Assembly (NCBI GenBank): GCA_963710815.1
Contig: CAVQCA010000033.1
Coordinates: 1-64,000 of the forward strand
From: CAVQCA01 sp963710815
GTDB taxonomy: Bacteria > Pseudomonadota > Gammaproteobacteria > UBA9214
Direction: 5' to 3'
Length of the DNA stretch: 64,000 bases
Shown: positions 16,627-26,900 of the stretch, in pieces
Position numbering within the stretch: position 1 is the stretch's first letter
How the letters are laid out: each line of letters starts with the position of its first letter
Position numbers and translations under genes: made by a program
The notes under the pieces: model-generated
Databases searched by the model: none
The model's input: the letters and a program-made list of their open reading frames with translations, nothing else
What the model was told of the DNA's origin: nothing

Positions 16627-17598
16627 GTGGCCGGCGCATCAAAGAGGGTCATCTACGCCGCCCTGGCTGGTAATACGCTGATCGCGATCACCAAGTTCGC
16701 GGCGGCCGTCTACACGGGTAGCTCGGCGATGCTGTCCGAGGGTATACATTCGGTAGTCGATACCGGTAACCAAGTCCTCCTGCTGCACGGACTGAAACGC
16801 GCCAAGCAACCGGCAAGCAAAGAATTCCCGTTTGGCCACGGCAAGGAGGTCTATTTCTGGAGCTTCGTGGTGGCCATCCTGATCTTCGCCGTGGGAGGAG
16901 GCGTCTCTGCCTACGAAGGCATCAAGCACATGCTCCACCCGCAGGCGATACAGAACCCGACTATGAACTACATCGTACTCGGGCTGGCGATGCTCTTCGA
17001 AGGAGGCACCTGGTCCGTAGCCCTGCGGGAGTTCAACAAGACCAAGGGCGATCTGGGTTATTTGGAGGCGGTGCACCGCGGCAAGGATCCCACGATGTTC
17101 GTCGTTCTGTTTGAGGACTCGGCAGCGATGCTAGGTTTGATCGTCGCCTTTGTCGGCATCCTGCTGAGCCAGATCACCGGAAATCCGGTATTCGATAGCC
17201 TTGCCTCCGTTGTTATCGGACTCATCCTGTGCGGGACGGCCGTTTGGTTGGCCATCGAGACCAAGGGGCTTCTAATCGGCGAGGCAGCGAACCGCGATGT
17301 GGTCGCGGGCATCCGTGAAATTGCAGCCGGTTCTCCCAGCGTAGAGAAGGTCAACGAGGTCCTCACTATGCACATGGGACCGGATTTCATACTGGCGAAT
17401 ATCAGTGTAGATTTTCGCGACGACCTGGAGACCGGTGAGGTGGAGCGGGCCGTTGCCCAGCTCGACCGAACGATCAAGAGCAGGTACGGAATCGTCAAAC
17501 GCATCTTCATCGAGGCGGAATCGGCCGTCGCACCGCTTAGATCGGCTGATCCAAATACAGCACAGGCGTCTCCCCATGCGCCGCAAGGGGAGGCGTGA
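16627..17598 (+). CDS. Cation diffusion facilitator family transporter
   Basis: A 323-residue CDF protein with six membrane helices in the first 210 residues and a cytoplasmic ferredoxin-like domain after. It starts with GTG behind GAGGGGAG. Metal-site candidates are HSVVDTGNQ in helix 2 and FEDSAAMLG in helix 5; the EGIHSVVDT motif and HGKEVYFWSF after it fit the ZnT9-like branch better than FieF. Members export divalent metals such as Zn2+, Mn2+ or Fe2+; the metal is not decided by sequence here. It is monocistronic. Confidence 0.88.
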   Translation: MAGASKRVIYAALAGNTLIAITKFAAAVYTGSSAMLSEGIHSVVDTGNQVLLLHGLKRAKQPASKEFPFGHGKEVYFWSFVVAILIFAVGGGVSAYEGIKHMLHPQAIQNPTMNYIVLGLAMLFEGGTWSVALREFNKTKGDLGYLEAVHRGKDPTMFVVLFEDSAAMLGLIVAFVGILLSQITGNPVFDSLASVVIGLILCGTAVWLAIETKGLLIGEAANRDVVAGIREIAAGSPSVEKVNEVLTMHMGPDFILANISVDFRDDLETGEVERAVAQLDRTIKSRYGIVKRIFIEAESAVAPLRSADPNTAQASPHAPQGEA

Positions 17599-18042
17599 CG
17601 CCATCGTGAATTCAGCGCAGGTAGTAGTTGCGACGTGGTGTGGTAACCAGATCTGCTCGACAGATAGGGGGATTTGCCTCAATGGCAACTTTATACAGCG
17701 AAGTTCCCGTTCAAGGAAGTTGCTGAATGACTAGAGCAGTCATTCTTTGTCGTTTAGTCATGCTAAAGGTCCGGCATGGGAAAATCCCCATCCAGAGTCC
17801 AGACGGTCAACGGCAACTTTCAGTTCAGGACATAAAAGGACTTACGGCGAACGGCAACTGTGGGTCAACTACCGTTCTTTACCGAAATCTTATTTAAGCG
17901 TCTCGTGTAGGAGTCGAATTGCTGTTCATGTGGCAGTTGGTGTCCGAGAAACACTATTTTGTTGCGTTTCCAGGGAATGGGGGGATTTGACTGTGTTGCG
18001 GGTTTGCCGGAGACACCGGCTGAGGTGCCCGCGATCCGGGTG
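17599..18042. other. Intergenic region with a shared repeat
   Basis: About 440 bases between a plus-strand transporter and a minus-strand GST gene, so both neighbours end here. It holds the repeat copy at 17886-17912 and direct repeats of GGCAACT. Open frames across it have no family resemblance. Confidence 0.4.
17886..17912 (+). repeat. Dispersed intergenic repeat, copy 1
   Basis: A segment of about 27 bases around TTAAGCGTCTCG that recurs at 37932-37958 with three differences. Both copies are in intergenic DNA on the same strand. The surrounding sequence resembles the degenerate filler repeats common in this class of genomes. Confidence 0.5.
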
Positions 18043-18768
18043 CTACACGTCCAGTTCCGGATAATGACGGAAAATCCCGTCTCCGTTGAACGGCAGGCGC
18101 CGTTCGGAGGCGAGATAGGTGGTGATGTTCGGCCGCTGCGCCACACGGTCATGCAAGGCAACGAGGCCGGGAATCCCGGGCTCGAGCCGCATCATCGTCT
18201 TCGGAAAGGCGTAGCGCAGCCCGTCAACGATCTGGAACATCGATAAATCGACGTAACTTAGCTTGCGCCCGACCATGTAACCGCGGCGACCCCGGTTGCG
18301 CTGCAGCACGCGTTCGAAATAACCCAGCAGCTCGGGCGAGCGCTCCTCAGTGAAGAATTTCGCCCGCCGTTTGGCCTCGGGTTTCTGGTCTTCATAATAG
18401 AGACTCATCGCGATGGGGTGATGGGTATCGTGGATGTCGACGACGAGGTCCTCGACGGTGAGCTGAAGTTGATGGGCCCAGAGCCGGGTCGCCTCGGCCT
18501 CGGGTACCAGCCCCAGGCGCGGGCCCAGGAAGTAGAGTATGTTTGCGGTCTGTGCGATCACCAGTCTGCCCGCCCGCAGAAAGGGCGGAGCGAAGGGCGG
18601 GTGGTCCAGGTCCGGGCCTTCCATTAGACGTATCATCGCCTCGACACCGTATCCGCGCCCGTGCGCTCGCGCCACATCCACATAGTCGGCGCCCGCCGCC
18701 TCCAGTGCCAGCCGCACGAATTCACCCCGCCCCTGGATGGACGGCCAATAGAAAAGTTCATAGCCCAT
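18043..18768 (-). CDS. Glutathione S-transferase family protein
   Basis: A 241-residue protein with an N-terminal thioredoxin-like GST domain (YELFYWPSIQGRGEFVRLAL; the tyrosine near the start could be the glutathione-activating residue; the QTANIL loop at about residue 70 matches the QSxAIL glutathione-binding motif) and a helical C-terminal domain with KLSYVDLSMFQIVDGL. It resembles sigma/alpha-like GSTs. I start it at 18768 (MGYELF), where GAGGTG lies about 6 bases upstream; an ATG 51 bases earlier is less likely. Confidence 0.85.
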   Translation of the reverse strand: MGYELFYWPSIQGRGEFVRLALEAAGADYVDVARAHGRGYGVEAMIRLMEGPDLDHPPFAPPFLRAGRLVIAQTANILYFLGPRLGLVPEAEATRLWAHQLQLTVEDLVVDIHDTHHPIAMSLYYEDQKPEAKRRAKFFTEERSPELLGYFERVLQRNRGRRGYMVGRKLSYVDLSMFQIVDGLRYAFPKTMMRLEPGIPGLVALHDRVAQRPNITTYLASERRLPFNGDGIFRHYPELDV

Positions 18769-19037
18769 AACACACCTCATCGAGACCAAATAGCCTGGTG
18801 ACAACGGCTTGATATTCACAGATTAGCGCATACTGCGCGACGCGTTTGTCACCGAAAGATAGATCGCACGGTTGCTCACGGAATCGCGGGGGGTGTGGGC
18901 GCGCTGTGTACCTTGCCGAGCGGTGAGCAACGAAGATTCAGATTTAACCATCGCTGGCCGATAGGGGCACAGTCATCAGCCATTTTCAGCACCCTGATTG
19001 CACTCGACCGATGGCTGGTATTGACGGAGACCCTGCC

Positions 19038-19682
19038 ATGCCGCACACCAAGACTTTCGCGTACCGCTTGCAGGCGTGGGTATTATTGGCGCTGGCACTG
19101 CTCATAAGCGGCTGTGCCTCGGATCTAACCAAAGAGGAATGCCAGCTTGTCGACTGGCGCACCATCGGCTACGAGGACGGGTTGAAGGGGTTGCCGCAGA
19201 CGCGTATCAGTGAGCACCGCAAGGCCTGCGCCGAACACGGGGTGGCGCTCAATCTGGATGCCTATCGTAGCGGGTGGAACGAAGGGGTGAGAAGTTTCTG
19301 TCAGCCTGGTACCGGGTATCGCCTCGGTCGCAGCGGCGGCCGGTACACCGGTGTGTGCCCTGCCGCGCTGGAGTCGGGATTCCTGCAGGCATATGCCCAC
19401 GGACGGGAGCTCCATGATCTGGAGTCAGAAGTCAACTCTCTACAGCGTACCCTGAACTACAAACACAATCGCATGGCCGACATCGAGGTCGAAATGCGCG
19501 ACACGGGCCTCGGTCTGGTGGCGGCGGGATTGAGCACCGAGCAGCGGGTAGTCCTGCTGGATGAGTTGCGCAAGCTCGAGCAGGAACGCACCGTGACCAA
19601 GGCTGAGATCCCCAACCTCGAGGCGGAACTGGAAGCACAGCGTCAGCACCTGGCGGAAGTCAGTGCAAGACATCCGTACTGA
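19038..19682 (+). CDS. DUF2799 lipoprotein
   Basis: A 214-residue lipoprotein. The signal peptide ends in the lipobox LISGC, so the mature N-terminus is a lipidated cysteine. The mature part carries the DUF2799 pattern: WRTIGYEDGLKG, HRKACAEHGV, YRSGWNEGVRSFC and SGFLQAYAHGRELHDLE. A predicted coiled coil (about residues 130-205) follows. It is probably anchored in the outer membrane facing the periplasm. Start at ATG 19038 because GGAGA lies 6 bases upstream and the signal peptide is then compact. Confidence 0.85.
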   Translation: MPHTKTFAYRLQAWVLLALALLISGCASDLTKEECQLVDWRTIGYEDGLKGLPQTRISEHRKACAEHGVALNLDAYRSGWNEGVRSFCQPGTGYRLGRSGGRYTGVCPAALESGFLQAYAHGRELHDLESEVNSLQRTLNYKHNRMADIEVEMRDTGLGLVAAGLSTEQRVVLLDELRKLEQERTVTKAEIPNLEAELEAQRQHLAEVSARHPY

Positions 19683-20024
19683 TGTCGCTTCCAGGTCAAT
19701 CGTTGGTCTTTCGGGAACTCTCCAGCTGAGCCAATAACGGCGCGGGAGCGAAGAAAAATGTGGCCGCCGGCCCCACTCCCACTCGGGTCGACAGGTAACA
19801 TCCCCGTTAACAGGCCGGATATACGGAAGCAATCCTGTCCCTGTCATCCACGTCACAAAGACTTGCAAAATGGGAGGAGACAATATACGGGGCCTACGCG
19901 CCCTCGCTTCGCTCTCCATGGCGCGCAGCAGCTGCTAAACTGTTAATGGCATGGCCTTTTGCACGCCATGCAAGTTTGGCGTGTATTTCAGGAGAAATAG
20001 CATGTTAGACCGGAGAGTCCCTGC
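19683..20024. other. Intergenic region ahead of the trehalose operon
   Basis: About 340 bases that should contain the promoter of the operon beginning at 20025. I see no gene, RNA or clear operator in it. A short GGCATGG...CCATGC inverted repeat near 19948-19972 is the only structure noted. Confidence 0.4.
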
Positions 20025-20708
20025 ATGACAGACGAACCCGCCCCCCAGGGTGAAGCCCGCCCCTTCTTCGTCAGGGACTGCGCCCTCATCTCGCTGGCGA
20101 CAGGGCTGAAGGCCCAGAACCTGAAAGAGTTCCGTGATCAGCTGCAGCGCGTGGACAGCAGCAGCCTCTATTACCATTTTTGGGGCGGATTGTTGCATGC
20201 GGGCTTCGAGGAACGCGAATATGGCAATGACTTCGCGGAATGGGTGCGGCACGAACTTCACGATGCAGTCCTCGCCGAACGCCTGGGGGTCATCGATCCC
20301 TCCGACTTCGATACGCTGGAGCCCATGCGCCACAGACTGGTCGATATCATCGAGGAACGACTGGACGAAAGCGAGGTGCGGACCTGGGTACCGGTGGACC
20401 GGCAATACCAGTTCATCCGCTCCCAGATCGTCGTGTTCAGCACCGACTGTTCGGCGCAAACCCCCGAACAGCTCGCCGATATCATCCCGAAACTGTCGGC
20501 GAGCAGCGTGTTTTATCACTTCATCGATGCGCGCCAGCGCCTGCCGGATGGCGGCGACGACTTTCGTGTCTGGTTGTCGGCCTGGGGTGATCGCTACGCC
20601 GATCTGCGCGGGCAACTGGCCGCCATTGATCCCTATTTCACCACCCTGCACGAGTTGAGAAATCAGGTAGCCCGTACCTTTGCCGGGCTGACGGGAGTCG
20701 GGGGCTGA
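20025..20708 (+). CDS. DUF5752 family protein
   Basis: A 227-residue soluble protein made of two similar halves. Each has a stretch of the type ISLATGLKAQNLKEFRDQL / FSTDCSAQTPEQLADIIPKL followed by SSLYYHFWGG / SSVFYHFIDARQR. This duplicated YHF pattern is DUF5752. The function is not known, but genes of the family are regularly found just before trehalose-synthase-type glycosyltransferases, as here, where its stop overlaps the next start by one base (TGATG). An accessory role to that enzyme is inferred. Confidence 0.8.
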   Translation: MTDEPAPQGEARPFFVRDCALISLATGLKAQNLKEFRDQLQRVDSSSLYYHFWGGLLHAGFEEREYGNDFAEWVRHELHDAVLAERLGVIDPSDFDTLEPMRHRLVDIIEERLDESEVRTWVPVDRQYQFIRSQIVVFSTDCSAQTPEQLADIIPKLSASSVFYHFIDARQRLPDGGDDFRVWLSAWGDRYADLRGQLAAIDPYFTTLHELRNQVARTFAGLTGVGG

Positions 20709-21922
20709 TGTCGGGTCTGCTCGAAGCCTATGCGGAAGTGGCGGGGACCGACATCATCGGTCATCTGCAGCAGCTGGCCGCGACCCTGCGAGGTATGACC
20801 GTCGTGCACGTCAATTCCACACGGGTCGGCGGCGGGGTGGCCGAGATTCTGGACAAACTGGTCCCGCTGATGCGCGAACTCGGGATCGATACCCGCTGGG
20901 AAATCATCAGCGGCGAGGGTGACTTCTACGAATGCACCAAAGGGTTCCACAATGCCCTGCAGGGCAACCGCCTGGTGATACCCGGGCATCTGCTGCAGGC
21001 CTATGAGCGCACGAACGAGCGTAATGCCGAACAGTTGCGGTCGATACTCGAAGCGGCGGACATGGTCTTCATCCATGACCCGCAGCCCGCCCCGCTGCTG
21101 CGGCTGTGCCCCAACCGCAAGGGCAAATGGGTATGGCGGTGCCACATCGACATCAGCCACCCCGACCGGCACGTCTGGCAGTATCTGCGGGGTTTCGTGG
21201 CCGACTACGATGCAACGATCTTTTCCCTGGCGGCGTTCGCACAGGCCCTTCCCCACCGGGAATACCTGATTCCGCCCAGCATAGACCCTCTAAGCGACAA
21301 GAACCGCGATCTTGATGCCACCGAGATCGACGCCGTCTGCGCCCGCTACGAACTGGATCGCGAGCGGCCGCTGATCATACAGGTCTCCCGCTTCGACCGC
21401 TTCAAGGACCCGGTTGGCGTCATCCAGGCCTACCTGCTTGCCAAGGAATTCGTTCCCGGACTGCAGCTCGTGCTGGCTGGCGGCAGCGCCACGGATGACC
21501 CGGAGGGCGAGGCGGTGTACCGTGAGGTCGAGACGGCGGCCCGGGGAGACCCGGATATCCATCTGCTGCTGCTGCCGCCCGACGCCCACCGCAGCATCAA
21601 CGCCCTGCAGCGGGCGGCGGACATCGTGGTGCAGAAATCCCTCCGCGAAGGCTTCGGTCTGACCGTGACGGAAGCCATGTGGAAGGGCAAACCGGTCGTC
21701 GCGGGAGATACCGGCGGGATACGCCTGCAGGTGATCAACCATTACACGGGCTTTCTCGTCAGTACGCCGGAAGGCGCTGCGCTGCGCATCCGCTATTTGC
21801 TGCACCGACCCGAGCGTCTGACCGAGATGGGAAACAAGGCCCGCGCCTTCGTGCGGGATAATTTTCTGCTGACCCGCGCAGGTGCGGGAATATCTCACTG
21901 TCATGGCCGCCCTGGCGCATGA
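20708..21922 (+). CDS. TreT-like trehalose glycosyltransferring synthase, frameshifted 3' end
   Basis: A 404-residue GT-B fold glycosyltransferase of family GT4, close to trehalose glycosyltransferring synthase. The N-terminal domain has VVHVNSTRVGGGVAEIL; the nucleotide-sugar domain has LIIQVSRFDRFKDPVGVI and the EX7E-like KSLREGFGLTVTEAMW followed by KPVVAGDTGGI. It could make trehalose from NDP-glucose and glucose. The last 17 residues are out of phase: near 21879 one extra base shifts the frame, and the other frame continues with VREYLTVMAALAHDSQDRIE to a TAG at 21948. Without that base the product would be about 413 residues. Confidence 0.8.
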   Translation: MSGLLEAYAEVAGTDIIGHLQQLAATLRGMTVVHVNSTRVGGGVAEILDKLVPLMRELGIDTRWEIISGEGDFYECTKGFHNALQGNRLVIPGHLLQAYERTNERNAEQLRSILEAADMVFIHDPQPAPLLRLCPNRKGKWVWRCHIDISHPDRHVWQYLRGFVADYDATIFSLAAFAQALPHREYLIPPSIDPLSDKNRDLDATEIDAVCARYELDRERPLIIQVSRFDRFKDPVGVIQAYLLAKEFVPGLQLVLAGGSATDDPEGEAVYREVETAARGDPDIHLLLLPPDAHRSINALQRAADIVVQKSLREGFGLTVTEAMWKGKPVVAGDTGGIRLQVINHYTGFLVSTPEGAALRIRYLLHRPERLTEMGNKARAFVRDNFLLTRAGAGISHCHGRPGA

Positions 21923-22049
21923 TTCGCAGGACCGCATCGAGCTCGGTTAGTATGCAGACGGAAGTTATCGACGTGCTGCAGAAGGGCGGGAAAACCTTGA
22001 TCAAGCCTGTCATTGCCGCGCAAGCGGCAATCCAGCCTGTTCAAGGCAC

Positions 22050-23906
22050 ATGGGTTACCGAATCCCCGATATGAAACGCAGACATGCCATGCCCTTCGGC
22101 GCGGAGCTGCACCCGGACGGGCGGGTGCGCTTCCGCCTGTGGGCGCCGGCGGCCGGCAAGGTCGAGCTGTGCCTGCACGGGCGCGCGCCCGAGGCGCGCC
22201 TGCAGATGGCGGCCGAGGACGACGGCTGGTTTGGCATCATCACTGAATTCGCCGCTGCCGGGACGTTCTATAGCTACTGTATCGACGGCGGACAGCAGGT
22301 CCCGGACCCGGCCTCGCGCTTTCAACCCGAGGATGTCCATGGACCCAGCCAGGTCATCGATCCCAGGCACTTCGACTGGCAGGACGATGACTGGTACGGT
22401 CGTCCCTGGGAAAAGGCGGTGATCTATGAGTGGCATACCGGAGCCGGCAGCGAGCAGGGCGACTACCACGGGGTGGCCGCACGGCTCGATTATCTCGTCG
22501 ATCTGGGCGTCACTGCGCTCGAGTTGATGCCGCTGGCGGACTTCCCCGGTCGCCGCAACTGGGGATACGACGGCGCGCTGCCGTTTGCGCCGGACTCCAG
22601 CTACGGCCGGCCTGACGAGCTGAAGGCCCTGGTGCAGGCCGCCCACGCGCGCGGGCTGATGGTGTTTCTCGACGTCGTCTACAACCACTTCGGCCCCGAA
22701 GGCAACTACCTGCACCTGTATGCACCTGTGTTTTTCACCACCCGCCATGCCACGCCGTGGGGCGCGGCCATCAATTTCGACGACGAGTGCAGCCGCACCG
22801 TGCGGGAATTCTTTATCCATAACGCCCTCTACTGGCTGGAGGAGTACCATCTCGACGGCCTGCGTCTCGATGCCGTTCACACAATCAGGGACGATTCCCG
22901 GCCCGATATCCTCACCGAGCTCGACGCGCGGGTGCGTGAAGGACCGGGGCGGGAACGGCCGGTACATCTGATACTGGAAAACGTCCATAACGCCGCGCAC
23001 TACCTCGAGCGGTCCGACGCCGCCCCGCGCGGGTATCGTGCGCAATGGAATGACGATGTCCATCATGCCCTGCATGTACTGCTGACCGGTGAGACCGGGG
23101 GCTATTACCAGGACTTCGTCGATCGTCCCGCCTGGTACGCCGGGCGCGCGCTCGCTGAAGGCTTTGCCTACCAGGGGGAACTCTCGGTCTACCATGGCTC
23201 GGAGAGGCGCGGGGAACCGAGCGCGGGGCTGCCGCCGACGGCGTTCGTTTCCTTCCTGCAGAACCACGACCAGGTGGGCAACCGCGCCTTCGGCGAGCGC
23301 ATCGACGCACTCGCCCCGCCCGAGGCGGTGCGCGCGGCCGCCGTGGTACGACTGCTCTCACCGGCGCCGCCGTTGCTCTTCATGGGTGAGGAGTTCGCGG
23401 CGGCCACGCCGTTCCTGTATTTCTGCGACTTTGCCGGCGAACTGGCCCAGGCGGTGCGCGACGGCCGGCGCGCGGAGTTCGGCCGCTTCGAGCACTTTGG
23501 CGATCCGCAGGCACCGGAGCGCCTGCCGGACCCCAACGCCCCCGGGACCTTTACGCGCAGCAAACTGGACTGGGAAAGCCGGCTGCATGGCGAACACGCG
23601 GCGCGGCTTGCCCTCTACCGGAAACTGCTGCACCTGCGCCATGAGGTGCTCGTCCCCCGCCTGCATGGCCTGGCGGGCGATGCGGCAGCTTTTCGTGTGA
23701 TTGGCGACACCGGCTTTCACGTATCCTGGAAGCTCGCAGACGGGTCGCGCCTGCACATGGTAGCCAATCTCGGCGACCACCCGCTTGCGCTGGTGGACTG
23801 GCTTGCACCCCCCGTCGAGCCGCTCTTCGTGCAACCCGGGGAACTCGCCCAGGCCCTCGGGGAAAAGCGCCTGCCGCCGTGGTCGGTCGGAGTCTTTCTG
23901 GGTTAG
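22050..23906 (+). CDS. treZ: Malto-oligosyltrehalose trehalohydrolase
   Basis: A 618-residue GH13 enzyme. It has an N-terminal carbohydrate-binding-like domain (FGAELHPDGRVRFRLWAPAA), then a (beta/alpha)8 barrel with the catalytic nucleophile in GLRLDAVHTI, the acid in ILENVH, and SFLQNHDQVGNRAFGER near the third catalytic Asp. It releases free trehalose from maltooligosyl-trehalose made by TreY, encoded next door. The length is normal. It begins 100 bases after the restored end of the glycosyltransferase and 10 bases before the MalQ-TreY gene, so one operon is likely. The start at 22050 has AAGG close upstream; ATG 22071 is an alternative. Confidence 0.92.
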   Translation: MGYRIPDMKRRHAMPFGAELHPDGRVRFRLWAPAAGKVELCLHGRAPEARLQMAAEDDGWFGIITEFAAAGTFYSYCIDGGQQVPDPASRFQPEDVHGPSQVIDPRHFDWQDDDWYGRPWEKAVIYEWHTGAGSEQGDYHGVAARLDYLVDLGVTALELMPLADFPGRRNWGYDGALPFAPDSSYGRPDELKALVQAAHARGLMVFLDVVYNHFGPEGNYLHLYAPVFFTTRHATPWGAAINFDDECSRTVREFFIHNALYWLEEYHLDGLRLDAVHTIRDDSRPDILTELDARVREGPGRERPVHLILENVHNAAHYLERSDAAPRGYRAQWNDDVHHALHVLLTGETGGYYQDFVDRPAWYAGRALAEGFAYQGELSVYHGSERRGEPSAGLPPTAFVSFLQNHDQVGNRAFGERIDALAPPEAVRAAAVVRLLSPAPPLLFMGEEFAAATPFLYFCDFAGELAQAVRDGRRAEFGRFEHFGDPQAPERLPDPNAPGTFTRSKLDWESRLHGEHAARLALYRKLLHLRHEVLVPRLHGLAGDAAAFRVIGDTGFHVSWKLADGSRLHMVANLGDHPLALVDWLAPPVEPLFVQPGELAQALGEKRLPPWSVGVFLG

Positions 23907-23916
23907 CCCCACAAAC

Positions 23917-26900
23917 ATGGCCACTTCCGATCTCGACCTCCTCTGCCAGCACTTCGGCATCGCCGCCGAATACATCGACGTCTGGGGCGCGACACATCCG
24001 GTCTCCGACGCAACGCGTTGCGTCCTGCTGCAGGCCATGGGCCTGGACATCACTGACGAGGAAGCCGTCCGGCAGCTGCTCAAGACAACGGAGGCGGCGC
24101 TTTGGCGGCTATACCTGCCGCCTGTGCAGGTGGCACGTTTCAATCTACCGCAGCTGGCAATCGACATCACACTCCCGGCCTCCCGGGCGCAACAGCCCGT
24201 GCGGTGGATCCTGATTCCCGAAACCGGCCCCCCCCGCGAGGGTACACTGCACCCGTCGAATCTCGAACTGCAGGAACGACGCGAACTCGACGGCGAGCCC
24301 TGGATCCGTTGCTGCTTTTCCCTTTCCGAGCTGCCATCCCCCGGCTACCACCGCCTCGAACTTCACAGCGAGCACCTCAGGGCGGCGATGACGCTCATCC
24401 TGGTGCCTGATCGCTGCTACCAGCCCGAGGCGGTCTCCATCGACAGACGGACCTGGGGATTCACCGGGCCCTTGTTTTCCATGCGTTCCCGTCGCAACTG
24501 GGGCATCGGCGATTTCACCGACCTCACCCGCCTGCTGGAATTCGCGGCGCGCGAGGGCGCCGGGGTCGTGGGCGTGAACCCGCTGCACGCCTTGTTCCCG
24601 AACGCGCCGGAGCGCGCCAGCCCGTACAGCCCCTCAAGTCGTCTGTTTCTGAATGTCCTCTATCTCGATGTGGAAGCGGTCGCCGATTTCGGCGAAAGTC
24701 AGGCCGCCCGGGAGCTGGTCGACAGCGAACCCTTCAAGGCGCGGCTACGTGCCTTGCGCACGGCCGAACTGGTGGATTACGCCGGTGTCGCCGCGGCCAA
24801 ACAGGAAGTGCTGGAACACCTTTATCGGCACTTCCGTACCCGGCACCTGGCGACGGGTAGTCCGCGTGCCCAGGGCTTTCGCGCCTGGCAGCGCGATCAG
24901 GGCGACACGCTGAACAGTCAGGCTCTCTATGAGGCCTTGCAGGAACGCTTCCACCGGGAGGACCCGCAGGTCTGGGGCTGGCCCGTGTGGCCGGAGGTCT
25001 TCCGCGATCTGGACTCCCCTGCGGTGGCGGCCTTCGCCGAGGCAAATCGCGAGCAGATGGAGTTTTTTCAGTATCTGCAATGGCTCGCGGAGCTGCAGCT
25101 CGATGCGGTGGGCCGCCGCGCGCTCGAGCTGCGCCTGGGGGTCGGTCTCTGCACGGACCTGGCCATCGGCGCCGACGTCGGCGGCGCCGAGGTCTGGGCC
25201 AATAAGGCGCTGTACACCACCGGAGCGCGGATCGGCTCGCCGCCCGATGACTTCAATCTCAAGGGTCAGAACTGGGGGCTGCCGCCCTGGATCCCGCACC
25301 GTCTGCGCGCGGCGGCCTACGCGCCCTTCATCGCGCTGTTGCGGCGCAACATGCGCGCCGCCGGGGCGCTGCGCATCGATCATGTGATGGCGCTGCTGCG
25401 CCTGTTCTGGATACCCGAGGGCTGCACGCCCGAAGAAGGCGCCTATGTGCATTACCCGCTGGAGGATCTGCTCGGCATCCTGGCGCTCGAGAGCCAACGC
25501 AACCGTTGCCTGGTGATCGGCGAGGATCTGGGGACGGTGCCCGATGCGGTGCGCGACGCCCTGCGCCCGCTGGGAGTGCTGTCATATCGGTTGCTGTACT
25601 TCGAGAAGGATGCCGCCGGGAACTTCAAGGCGCCGCCGGCCTTTGAAGAACAGGCCGTGGTGATGGCAAGCACGCACGATCTCCCCACGCTCGCCGGCTT
25701 CTGGGCAGGCACGGACCTGGAGCAACGACATCGGCTTGACCTGTTCCCGTCTACCGGGCGCTATGAACAACAGGTTATCGGCCGCGCCGAAGACCGCGCC
25801 CGGCTGATGCTGGCCTTGCAACACGAGGGGCTTCTGCCCGAAGGGATGAGCGCCGACCCAGTATCGGTGCCCGAGCTGACCCCGTTGCTCTCGCAGGCCC
25901 TGCAACGCTATCTGGCGCGTACTCCGGCACGCCTGCTGATGATCCAGCTGCAGGATCTGCTGGGTGAGAGGGATCAGGTGAATCTGCCGGGCACCACGGG
26001 CGAGTATCCCAACTGGAGGCGCAGGCCCTCGCTCGAAATTGAGCAGTGGAGTGAAGACCCCGACATCGCGGCACTGATGGAGGCTTTGCGGGCCGAACGC
26101 GGCATGAGCCTCGCACCCGCGCCGCAACCCGAGCGGGGAACACCCCCGGCAAGCACGGTGGAGATCCCCCGCGCCACTTACCGCCTGCAGCTGCATAGCG
26201 GTTTCACCTTCGCGGACGCCGCACGACTCGTTCCCTACCTCGCCGAACTGGGCATCAGCCACTGTTACTGCTCTCCCTATCTCAAGGCACGGCCGGGCAG
26301 CACGCACGGCTACGACATCATCGACCATGGTGCGCTCAATCCGGAGATTGGCACACGGGAAGACTTTGAGCGTTTCGTCGCGGCGCTGGCGGCGCACTCC
26401 ATGGGGCACATCCTCGACATGGTCCCCAATCACATGAGCGTCATGGGACGCGACAATCGCTGGTGGCTCGATGTGCTCGAGAACGGGCCCGCCTCCCGTT
26501 TCGCTGACTTCTTCGATATCGACTGGTCGCCGCTGAAACCCGCACTGCGCGACAAGGTGCTACTGCCCGTACTCGGAGATCATTACGGCAACGTGCTGGA
26601 CCGGCGAGAACTGGTGCTGGTGTTCGCGGCGGAAACGGGCGCGTTTTCGGTGGACTATTATGAACACCGCTTTCCCGTTGACCCGCGGCAGTATCCACGC
26701 ATCCTGGAACGGCATCTGGACATCCTGGAGACGCGGGTGCCGCCGGAGCGTCCCTCGCTGGCGGAGTTTCAGAGCCTCATCACGGCGTTTGGCAACCTGC
26801 CACCGCGCAGCGACCGGTCGGAAGAGGCCCTCACGGCACGCAACCGTGACAAGGAACTGCTCAAGCAGCGCCTGGCCGACCTGGTCAGCCAGGATGCCGA

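Noticed and set aside
22041..23267. A 408-codon minus-strand frame inside treZ
   Set aside because: High-GC genes produce long antisense frames; treZ motifs on the plus strand are complete and decisive.
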